Source: CAZUHK01 sp964620345 (GTDB lineage Bacteria; Planctomycetota; Phycisphaerae; Phycisphaerales; Zrk34). Taken from it: a stretch of DNA of 60,875 nt. Every line of letters starts with the position of its first letter. The stretch's first letter is position 1. Both the position numbers and the translations under genes were made by a program. Where the stretch lies: positions 1 to 60,875 of the forward strand of contig CAZUHK010000002.1 in the NCBI GenBank assembly GCA_964620345.1, read 5' to 3'. A model generated the notes under the pieces. It did no database searches, was not told the DNA's origin, and saw nothing but the letters and a program-made list of their open reading frames with translations. This document shows, one piece after another, positions 7,883-14,562 of the stretch.

Positions 7883-10199
7883 GGCTTTCTCCTGCCGGTT
7901 GGTTCGACGATTCGGGCGTGGGTTCGTCCGCGTCGTCGTCTTCGTCGGGCGCCTCCGTGCGGGTCGGGTCGGGCCGGTCCAGCGGCAGTTCGATCACGGC
8001 GGTCGTGCCCTGGTCGGGCGTGCTGGTCAGCGCGACGCGGCCGCCCAGGCCTTCGATCAACCGCTGGGCCCGTGCCAGGCCCAGGCCCGGCTTTCGGCCG
8101 GCCTGCTTGGCGCTGAAAAACGGGTCGAACGCGTGGCTCAGCGTGTGGGCGTCCATGCCCACGCCGGTGTCGATCACCTTCACGATCAATCGGTCATCCA
8201 GCGGGTCGACCTGAGCGACGACCCGCAGCGGATCGCGCGGCTGGGCCTCGTGGGCGTTGATCATCAGCTCCGCCAGCACGCCGGCCAGGTGGTCGGGGTC
8301 GGTGTGCAACGCCGGCAGCGTCGACGCCGGCGAGAACCGCACCGCCGGCGCCTTGGGCATGTGCTGGCGGACCTTTGTCACCGCCAGTTCCATCACATCG
8401 GTGATCGTCGTGCGTTGCGGCTTGGGCCGGGGCGGCTCGGCGAACAGGTGCAGCGCGGTGATCAGGTCCGAAAGCTTCTGCGCCTGTTCGTACACGAGCG
8501 TGGCGTCGGCCTGCTCGGGGCTGGCCTTGTCGAGCTTCATGCTCAACAGTTGCGCCCGGCCGGAGATCACCGCCAGAGGGTTGTTCATCTCGTGCGCCGC
8601 GCCCGCGGCCATCTCGCCCAGCCGCGCCATCGATTGATGCCGCAGCAGCGAGTCCTGCGTCTCGGTCAGGGCGCGGTTGGCCTCGGCCAGTTGCTCGCCC
8701 AGGCGGCGGGCGCCTTCGTGCTGCGTCGCCGCGCCGATCGCCGCGCCCCAGGTGTGGGCCAGCGCATCCAGGTGATCGGCGTCGGGCAGGTCGTGCTGCT
8801 CGTGTACCATCACAGCCGCGGTCCCCCAGGCGCACGGCAGCGGCAACAGGTGCAAGGCGCGCAGGTCGTCGAAGCCGACCAGGAAATCGCTCAGCCACGG
8901 CAGCACGCCCATCCAGCCCACCGGCAGCTCCTCGCGGCGGCTGAGCACGGACAGATCGCTCAGGCCCGGCGGCGGGTCGGCCAGTTGGCTGCGCACCACG
9001 CGGCCCTCGGCGTTGTACTGGCTGACCTGCCACTCGCTCTGGCCGGTCGGCTGGTAGATGATGCCGTAGCGCCCCGCGCCCAGCACGCCCGCGGCCGAGA
9101 CCACGACGCCGCTGAGCACCTCGCCGGCGCCGCAGCCGCTCTGCCGGGCCGAGGCGTGGAACTGCGTGATCGCGGTGATCGCCCGGGCCTGGCGGATGGT
9201 CTTGCGGCGTTGCTGATCGAGCCGGGTGTTGAGCCGGCCCAGCACGCCGTTGGCCTGCATGATCGATTCGAGGAACATCCGCCGGCTGGGCGCGGCGCCC
9301 AGGCCCAGGGCCGCCGCACGCCGCTCGAGCTGGTCGTGCACCTCGGCCGCGGCCTGCTCCACGCGGTCGGGCGCCAGGCCCACCGCCTGGGCGCGGGCGG
9401 CCAGGTCGTCGCCCTGACGGTGGTTGCCGCTGTAGCCGATGTGCTGGCGACGCACGTGCGCGTCGGCCAGGCCCACCAGCCCGATCATCTGCTTGTGCGG
9501 CAGGGCCGGCAGCGATTCATAACGAGAGCCGTGCAGCCAGATCACATCGCTCAACTGATGGCTCAGGCCCCACTGCTCGGCCAGCCGCTTGCCCGCGGTG
9601 TGGTGGTCGATGCCCAGCACCTTCCGCTCGGTCGTGGCGATGTTGGCCTGGGTCTGCTCGGCCAGCTCGACCACGCGCTGGTAGCTCTTGGGCAGCACGT
9701 GCTCCAGGGCGAGCTTGCCCACGTCGTGCAGCAGGCCGCAGACGAACGCCTCGGAGGCGTTGATGCTCCGCAGCTCGGTGTGCCGCGCCGCGATGCGCTC
9801 GGCGGCGATGGCCACGGCCAGGCAATGCCGCCAGAACCCCGCCCGATCGAACCGCACGGCCGGCTCGTCAGTCGCGCCGCTCGGCGGGGCGTCGGCGAAC
9901 GTCTCGAACACCTTGATCGACAGCACCGCGTTGCGGATCGCCTCGAAGCCCAGCAGCACCACCGCCCGGTCGATCGTCAGCGTCTGGTTGCGGATGCCCG
10001 ACCCCGCGTGCCGACACAGCGAGAGAATCTTGGCGGTCAGTGCCGCGTCGGCCTTCACCGCCTCGATCACCTGCTGCGCGTCCGAGTCCTCGGCGCTGGT
10101 GATCTGCAACAACCGCATCGCCACCGCCGGCAGCGTCGGCAGCGCGTCGATCTGCTGCAGAATCAACTCGATGCGACGGGATGAGGTGGTGTCGGTCAT
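7869..10199 (-). CDS. HDOD-domain sensor histidine kinase
   Basis: 776 residues. N-terminal HDOD domain (about 10-220) has the typical LPTLPAVAMRLLQI opening and VLLGFEAIRNAVLSI helix. The segment up to about 500 is a likely GAF-type sensor region. It is followed by a HisKA dimerisation domain, with phospho-acceptor His near residue 535 in GAAHEMNNPLAVISGRAQLL, and an HATPase_c domain (N box MINAHEAQ near 645, G1 DTGVGMD near 680, G2 GLGLARAQRLIEGLGG). There are no transmembrane segments, so it is a cytosolic kinase. HDOD fused to a kinase is typical of planctomycetes and deltaproteobacteria and is often tied to cell-cycle or stress signalling. The downstream REC-GAF gene overlaps its stop and the HTH-REC gene lies 148 bases upstream. 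Confidence 0.85.
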   Translation of the reverse strand: MTDTTSSRRIELILQQIDALPTLPAVAMRLLQITSAEDSDAQQVIEAVKADAALTAKILSLCRHAGSGIRNQTLTIDRAVVLLGFEAIRNAVLSIKVFETFADAPPSGATDEPAVRFDRAGFWRHCLAVAIAAERIAARHTELRSINASEAFVCGLLHDVGKLALEHVLPKSYQRVVELAEQTQANIATTERKVLGIDHHTAGKRLAEQWGLSHQLSDVIWLHGSRYESLPALPHKQMIGLVGLADAHVRRQHIGYSGNHRQGDDLAARAQAVGLAPDRVEQAAAEVHDQLERRAAALGLGAAPSRRMFLESIMQANGVLGRLNTRLDQQRRKTIRQARAITAITQFHASARQSGCGAGEVLSGVVVSAAGVLGAGRYGIIYQPTGQSEWQVSQYNAEGRVVRSQLADPPPGLSDLSVLSRREELPVGWMGVLPWLSDFLVGFDDLRALHLLPLPCAWGTAAVMVHEQHDLPDADHLDALAHTWGAAIGAATQHEGARRLGEQLAEANRALTETQDSLLRHQSMARLGEMAAGAAHEMNNPLAVISGRAQLLSMKLDKASPEQADATLVYEQAQKLSDLITALHLFAEPPRPKPQRTTITDVMELAVTKVRQHMPKAPAVRFSPASTLPALHTDPDHLAGVLAELMINAHEAQPRDPLRVVAQVDPLDDRLIVKVIDTGVGMDAHTLSHAFDPFFSAKQAGRKPGLGLARAQRLIEGLGGRVALTSTPDQGTTAVIELPLDRPDPTRTEAPDEDDDADEPTPESSNQPAGESRAFH

Positions 10200-10269
10200 A
10201 AACGTATCGCGGATGTCGCAAGTCGGATGTCACATCACCCCAACGTTCTTACCGGCGCGGTCCGCCTAC

Positions 10270-10336
10270 GAAGCGACGCGGCTTCGCCGCGTGGCGCCGG
10301 CTTCGCCCCGAGATACGCGACGAGTCGCGTCGCTTC
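10270..10336. repeat. 11-bp inverted repeat (possible terminator or boundary)
   Basis: GAAGCGACGCG at 10270-10280 is perfectly complemented by CGCGTCGCTTC at 10326-10336, 45 bases apart. It lies immediately after the HTH-REC gene on the minus strand and before the HDOD-kinase. It could attenuate transcription between them; no T-run follows. Confidence 0.35.
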
Positions 10337-10347
10337 ATCCACGATGG

Positions 10348-10947
10348 TCACGCCAGCTCCAGCATGTCCGCGATGCGGTTGACGAGCTTTTCGATGTTGA
10401 ACGGCTTTTTCACGAAGTCGTCGGCGCCGCAGGCCAGCAGGTCGTCGATCTCGTCCTGGTTGACCACCCCCGAGACGATGATGATCTTCATGTCGTCCAG
10501 CTCGGGGTTCTGACGGACAGTCTTGCACACCACGTTGCCGTTGATGTCCGGCAGCATGTAGTCCAGGATCATCAACTCCGGGCGGAACTGCGTGGTCTGC
10601 ACGCCCGCGTCGTAGCCGGTGATGGCGGTGCGCACATCGAAGCGGCCGTCACGCTCGAGCACGTCGACGAACAGCTCGACGATCGCCTGGTCGTCGTCGA
10701 CCACGAGGATTCGCCGCTTGCCGGATTCGAGGCGATCCAGCGGGATGTTGTTGTCCTTCATGAATCGCATCAGCTCGTCGCGCGGAATGCGGCGGAACCG
10801 ACTGCCGGGCACGCGGAAGCCCTTGAGCCGACCGGCGTCGAAACAGCGGATGATCGTCTGCTGAGACACCTGGCAGACCTCCGCGGCCTCACCGGTGGTG
10901 AAGACCTGCTTGTCACGCAACTCGCTGGAAAGACTTTGCTCGCTCAT
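10348..10947 (-). CDS. Excisionase-type HTH + REC response regulator
   Basis: About 199 residues. The order is reversed compared with most response regulators: an N-terminal helix-turn-helix of the excisionase/HTH_17 type (FTTGEAAEVCQVSQQTIIRC, then GRLKGFRVPGSRFRRIPRDE, residues about 13-62) precedes a receiver domain (about 75-195). The receiver has VVDDD, phospho-acceptor Asp in MILDYMLPDINGN and Lys in FVKKPFN. It presumably binds DNA in response to phosphorylation, perhaps by the HDOD-kinase encoded next to it. The start at 10947 (MSEQ) is chosen because GGAG lies nine bases upstream; in-frame ATGs at 10953 and 10962 are alternatives. Confidence 0.82.
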   Translation of the reverse strand: MSEQSLSSELRDKQVFTTGEAAEVCQVSQQTIIRCFDAGRLKGFRVPGSRFRRIPRDELMRFMKDNNIPLDRLESGKRRILVVDDDQAIVELFVDVLERDGRFDVRTAITGYDAGVQTTQFRPELMILDYMLPDINGNVVCKTVRQNPELDDMKIIIVSGVVNQDEIDDLLACGADDFVKKPFNIEKLVNRIADMLELA

Positions 10948-11214
10948 CGCCATCGGCTCCATCCCATGGGCGTTGGGGCGTTGCGACCGGCGGGAATCAG
11001 AACCGGTCCATGTTCACTATATTACCCAACTTTACATCGGTTCGCTCAGGTGTGGACTTCGGTAGTGTGCGAAAAATGGTGAACAATGGGTGATACCCTC
11101 TGCCTGAATCCGTAATCGGTTGGTTTCTGGCGTTGGTTCACGGGCGGGTCGATCGACGCGATCAGCCGCCGGTTCTCTCGCGTCTGCCGCCAAGTTGTTA
11201 TCATCTGATGCCGT

Positions 11215-12057
11215 ATGAAAGAAAAGCTGCGTATCTCCAGCGGCTTGGATGGCGCGGTGTGGTCCCACCGATTCCAGCGTGACGCTCGTCGCGCCAGCCA
11301 TCGACACGATGAACTGGAGTTCAATCTCATCACGCGCGGGCGGGCGAGCTACCTGCTGGGCGATCGGCGGGTGGACCTGACGCAAGGGGTGTTGATCTGG
11401 CTGTTCCCCGCGGTCGAGCACCTGCTGCTCCACGAGTCGGACGATTTCGCGATGTGGATCGTGGTGGTGCGGCCTATGGCACTGCGGCGTGGGTGTGCCA
11501 CGCCCGACATCGCGGCACTATGCCAGCCGTCCCCGCCGCCGCGCGACTGCCTGCGGCTGGTCGAAGCCGACTACCGCGACCTGGATGACCTGGCGACGCG
11601 GGTGCGGGCGGTCGACGATGACCCCGATGCATTCAACGCGGGACTGGGCTGGCTCCTGCACAGCGCCTGGCGGGCGACGCAACGGGGCAAGACGGCCGGG
11701 GACACCGCAGCGCTTCACCCGGCGGTCGAGCGGGCCGCGACGATACTACGCGACAACGATCCAACGCTGCGGCTGGACGAACTGGCGCGGCGCAGCGGCC
11801 TGAGCGCCTCGCGCCTCAGCCGACTGTTCGGCCGACAGGTCGGCCTGTCCGTGACTGAATACAGAAACCGCGTCCGAGTCGATCGCTTTATCACGCTGTA
11901 CGCCAACGGTCGGCGGCGGACCATGCTTGACGCGGCCCTGCAAGCGGGGTTCGGTAGTTACATCCAATTCCATCGGGCATTCAAGCGGCACATGGGGTGC
12001 GGACCCGCGGCGTATCGACGCCGTATTTCAACCGCGGCCACGGATAATCGCCAATAA
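11215..12057 (+). CDS. AraC-family transcriptional regulator
   Basis: 280 residues. An N-terminal cupin-like effector domain (about 10-100) has the metal/ligand-type histidines in RRASHRHDELEFNLITRGRA. The C-terminal pair of helix-turn-helix motifs is at about 170-270: LRLDELARRSGLSASRLSRL for the first, and LDAALQAGFGSYIQFHRAFK for the second, matching the AraC signature. Such proteins commonly sense a small carbohydrate and activate neighbouring transport or catabolic genes, but no such genes adjoin it, so its target is unknown. It is transcribed away from the HTH-REC gene across a 267-base intergenic stretch that probably holds both promoters. Confidence 0.88.
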   Translation: MKEKLRISSGLDGAVWSHRFQRDARRASHRHDELEFNLITRGRASYLLGDRRVDLTQGVLIWLFPAVEHLLLHESDDFAMWIVVVRPMALRRGCATPDIAALCQPSPPPRDCLRLVEADYRDLDDLATRVRAVDDDPDAFNAGLGWLLHSAWRATQRGKTAGDTAALHPAVERAATILRDNDPTLRLDELARRSGLSASRLSRLFGRQVGLSVTEYRNRVRVDRFITLYANGRRRTMLDAALQAGFGSYIQFHRAFKRHMGCGPAAYRRRISTAATDNRQ

Positions 12058-12143
12058 CCGGCGGTGCGCCGCTGGTGCGGTATCGCATGGTGGACGCAGA
12101 TGAGTCACGCCGGATTTGAGCGACCACCCCTCTGACAGAGCGA

Positions 12144-12172
12144 GGGGGCAACGGGGTTGCCGGGCTTGAATC
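12144..12172. repeat. Palindromic repeat, copy 2 (REP-like)
   Basis: GGGGGCAACGGGGTTGCCGGG followed by CTTGAATC. It matches the copy at 2584-2610 with a two-base insertion in the loop and three altered stem bases. The surrounding stretch 12058-12663 contains an ORF (12157-12630) that I do not accept as a gene, and nothing else recognisable. Confidence 0.5.
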
Positions 12173-12663
12173 ACGCCGAGCACATGGTGGAACAACGGGG
12201 TGCTCAGCGACGGCTGGCGATGGTGCTGGGCTGCGAAGACCAGAACGATCGCGATCGGCTGCCGTTCGATCGTGGCGTGTCCGTCGCCGCGTTCGAGCTC
12301 GATTCATGCCACCAGGCCGTCTTCATTTCCAGCCATCTTGGACATTACCCTTCCCTCGGATTCGGTGATAGGCCCCCGGCCTCCGTGATTGCGGAGGGAC
12401 AGTTCAGTGTCTCACATGATTGGCCGATGGTTTGCTACGGTTTAGAGCTTATGAAGATGGATCAGCTTGAGCGCGTGGGGCGAAGTCTGCTCGGGTGGCT
12501 CGGCCTGCGTGAGCCGGTCAGCGACGCCGTGCCTTGCCGGGTTGAACGGCAGGGTTTTACCCAGCTTGACGCGCCGATGGCCAAGCGAGAGGGGATTGCG
12601 GTTGTTTTGGTCACTACAGGGCTTCCCTGACAAAGAATTCACCGTGTTAATTGAAATTATGCA

Positions 12664-12692
12664 TTGACTTTCAGGGGAAGGCACTGTTTATT
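12664..12692 (+). promoter_or_regulatory. Candidate sigma-70 promoter upstream of polysaccharide locus
   Basis: TTGACT, a 17-base spacer, then TTTATT, in a locally A/T-rich patch that stands out from the GC-rich surroundings. It is about 300 bases upstream of the small ORF and response regulator that open the locus, which implies a long 5' leader. No other good candidate was seen between 12058 and 12995. Confidence 0.4.
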
Positions 12693-12890
12693 AAGACTCA
12701 GCCGGTCGGTGCACGGGGTCTGGACTTATGTGGGTCGCGGTCTTTCGGATGGAGACCGGATCGAGATAGGTGCCTCGTACAGTAAGGATGCTTGCCGACC
12801 GGGCCGAAGGAACGGTCTGAAGACATAATGGGAGATCGACCGATTTGTCCGTCGCGCTGTTGACGGGCTGGGGGTCGTGTCCCCGCGAGC

Positions 12891-12924
12891 GTTAACCCCC
12901 CTTTGTTGGGGCCACGGGGTTAAC
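12891..12924. promoter_or_regulatory. Inverted repeat in the leader (operator or hairpin)
   Basis: GTTAACCCC at 12891-12899 is perfectly complementary to GGGGTTAAC at 12916-12924, around a 16-base centre. It lies 71 bases before the 54-aa ORF. It could be an operator for a dimeric regulator (for example the response regulator encoded just downstream) or an RNA hairpin in the leader. Confidence 0.4.
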
Positions 12925-12995
12925 CGAACAGTTAGAGAACTCTGGCTCAAATCGCTGCGCACCCAAGGGGGCGCGCAGTCGAAAGGGGCGGAGCC

Positions 12996-13160
12996 ATGCC
13001 TGATTTTTCTGAAAACGCTGTTTTTGATATCGATAAGCGTATTTTTGATCGCTCGTCTTGCTCGTCGATCGCCGCGGCACTCGCCGGACGCCGCCGGGCC
13101 GAGACCACCTGCGCTTCAGATCCCAAGGGCAGGCGGCCGACCCGCCAAGTTGTTGAATGA
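12996..13160 (+). CDS. 54-aa ORF coupled to response regulator
   Basis: A short ORF reading MPDFSENAVFDIDKRIFDRS at its start and RRPTRQVVE at its end. It is preceded by a good ribosome-binding sequence (GGGGCGGAG two bases before the ATG). Its TGA overlaps the ATG of the response regulator (AATGA), the junction style used throughout the locus, so it is probably translated and coupled. The first half is acidic/aromatic and A/T-rich in codons; the second half is basic. No family is recognised. It could be a small regulatory or leader peptide. Confidence 0.5.
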   Translation: MPDFSENAVFDIDKRIFDRSSCSSIAAALAGRRRAETTCASDPKGRRPTRQVVE

Positions 13161-13936
13161 CTGAGATTGATTCCCCTATCCAAGCCGCCGACGCCGACGC
13201 CGGCGTTGTTGTCGATCGCGTGAGCTTCGGCCGGCAATTGGCCAGCGCCGGGCGAAAAAAGGCCGTCCGCCGCCCCAATGGCCACGGCGCCGGCCAGCGC
13301 ATCACCGTGCTGGTCGTGGACGACCACGCCCTGTTCCGCGCCGGCATGCAGCAACTGCTGGAGAATCACCCGCGTGTCAGCGTCGTCGGCGTCGCTCAGG
13401 ATGGCCACGAAGCGGTCGATCTGGCCGTCAAGTTCAAGCCCGATGTGATCACACTCGACGTCACCATGCCGGGCCTCAACGGGCTGGACGCGGCCGATCT
13501 GATGCGCAGCAAGGGCGTCCAGGCCCGGCTGCTGTTCGTCTCGATGCACGCCGAGCCGTCGCTCGTGCGGCGACTGCTCCGCGAAGGCGCCTCGGGCTAC
13601 GTGCTCAAGGGTTCAGCCCCGGAGGATCTGCTACGCGGCATCGTCGCATTGGCCGACGACGAGACCTACCTCTGCCCCAAGGCCGTGGGGCTGGTCATGG
13701 GCCGCAACAGCGGCCACGAAGAAGCGACGCTCGACTCGCTCAGCCCGCGCGAGCGGCAGGTGCTTCAGCAGATCGCCGAGGGATGCTCGAGCAAGGACAT
13801 CGGCAAGAAGCTGAGTCTGAGCGTGAAGACCATCGAAACCCACCGCGCCCGGCTGATGCGAAAGCTCGACCTGCACAGCATCGCCGCGCTCACGAAGTTC
13901 GCCCTCCGCGAGGGCATCACGCAACTGGACGCCTGA
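13157..13936 (+). CDS. NarL/FixJ-type response regulator (first of the locus)
   Basis: 259 residues. An unusual basic N-terminal extension of about 48 residues precedes a receiver domain (VVDDHALFRAGM, phospho-acceptor Asp in ITLDVTMPGLNG, Lys in VLKGSAP) and a LuxR-type HTH (LSPREREVLQQIAEG, then KKLSLSVKTIETHRARLMRK). Its C-terminus (HSIAALTKFALREGITQLDA) closely parallels that of the response regulator at 17420 (HSVAHLTKYALREGMTTLDF), so the two are paralogues. No histidine kinase adjoins it. Its position ahead of the NusG-like gene and the sugar-assembly genes makes it the probable transcriptional activator of the locus. Confidence 0.88.
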   Translation: MTEIDSPIQAADADAGVVVDRVSFGRQLASAGRKKAVRRPNGHGAGQRITVLVVDDHALFRAGMQQLLENHPRVSVVGVAQDGHEAVDLAVKFKPDVITLDVTMPGLNGLDAADLMRSKGVQARLLFVSMHAEPSLVRRLLREGASGYVLKGSAPEDLLRGIVALADDETYLCPKAVGLVMGRNSGHEEATLDSLSPRERQVLQQIAEGCSSKDIGKKLSLSVKTIETHRARLMRKLDLHSIAALTKFALREGITQLDA

Positions 13937-13940
13937 CCGG

Positions 13941-14501
13941 ATGAACACCGCCGTGAACATTCAGCCGCCTGACGATCTGCTCGAAGGATTCGCGCAACTC
14001 AAGAGCGACCAACCCGATGCGCGGTGGGTGGTGCTGCGGACGCGCAGCCGGCAGGAGAAAGCCGTCGTCAAGGATCTGGCGGCCATGGGCGCCGGCGGGT
14101 TCCTGCCGCTGCTCAATCGCGTCCGCTACTACGGTTCGCGCAAGGCCAAGGTCGAGCTGCCGATGTTCGACGGCTACGTCTTTATGCACGGCCGGCTGGA
14201 GAACGCCTACGACGTCGACCGCCTCAAGCGGATCGTCAACATCCTGCCCGTGCCCGACCAGGACCAGATCGACCAGGAGTTGCTGAGCATCTACCTGGCG
14301 ACCTGCCAGAACGCCGTGCTCGACCCGCACGCCTACCTGAAGAAAGGCGTCCGTGTTGAGGTGCGATCCGGCCCGTTCCGCGGGCTCAAAGGCGTGGTAC
14401 AGAATCGCGCCAAACTCAATCGCATCGTCCTTCAGATCGAGTACCTCAACCGGGCGATGAGTTTGGAGATCGACGGCTCGCTGCTGGACGTGATCGACTG
14501 A
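13941..14501 (+). CDS. NusG/RfaH-like transcription antiterminator paralogue
   Basis: 186 residues. The N-terminal NGN domain opens with RWVVLRTRSRQEKAVVKDL and contains the RYYGSRKAKVELPMFDGYVF stretch typical of specialised NusG paralogues (RfaH, UpxY, LoaP). A KOW domain follows (GVRVEVRSGPFRGLKGVVQN). Such proteins ride on RNA polymerase and suppress termination in long polysaccharide or secondary-metabolite operons. Placed four bases after the response regulator and directly before the priming enzyme gene, it is well placed to serve the very long operon downstream. I could not find an ops-like element by eye. The start is the ATG at 13941. Confidence 0.85.
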   Translation: MNTAVNIQPPDDLLEGFAQLKSDQPDARWVVLRTRSRQEKAVVKDLAAMGAGGFLPLLNRVRYYGSRKAKVELPMFDGYVFMHGRLENAYDVDRLKRIVNILPVPDQDQIDQELLSIYLATCQNAVLDPHAYLKKGVRVEVRSGPFRGLKGVVQNRAKLNRIVLQIEYLNRAMSLEIDGSLLDVID

Positions 14502-14562
14502 CGGCGGCTGCGCTTCGCGTCGCACGCGGTTGGACCACGAATGCAAGCGAGCCGAGGTTGAC

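Noticed and set aside
7824..10184. 786-codon plus-strand frame opposite the HDOD-kinase
   Set aside because: Shadow of the minus-strand kinase, which carries HDOD, HisKA and HATPase motifs in order.
12157..12630. 157-codon plus-strand frame between the AraC gene and the promoter region
   Set aside because: No family, no ribosome-binding sequence, overlaps the palindromic repeat, and its composition changes midway. It could be a decayed gene but I cannot support it.
12664..14562. An ops-type (GGCGGTAG-like) recruitment element for the NusG paralogue
   Set aside because: I looked for the core sequence in the leader and between the first genes and did not find it; a different recruitment signal is possible.
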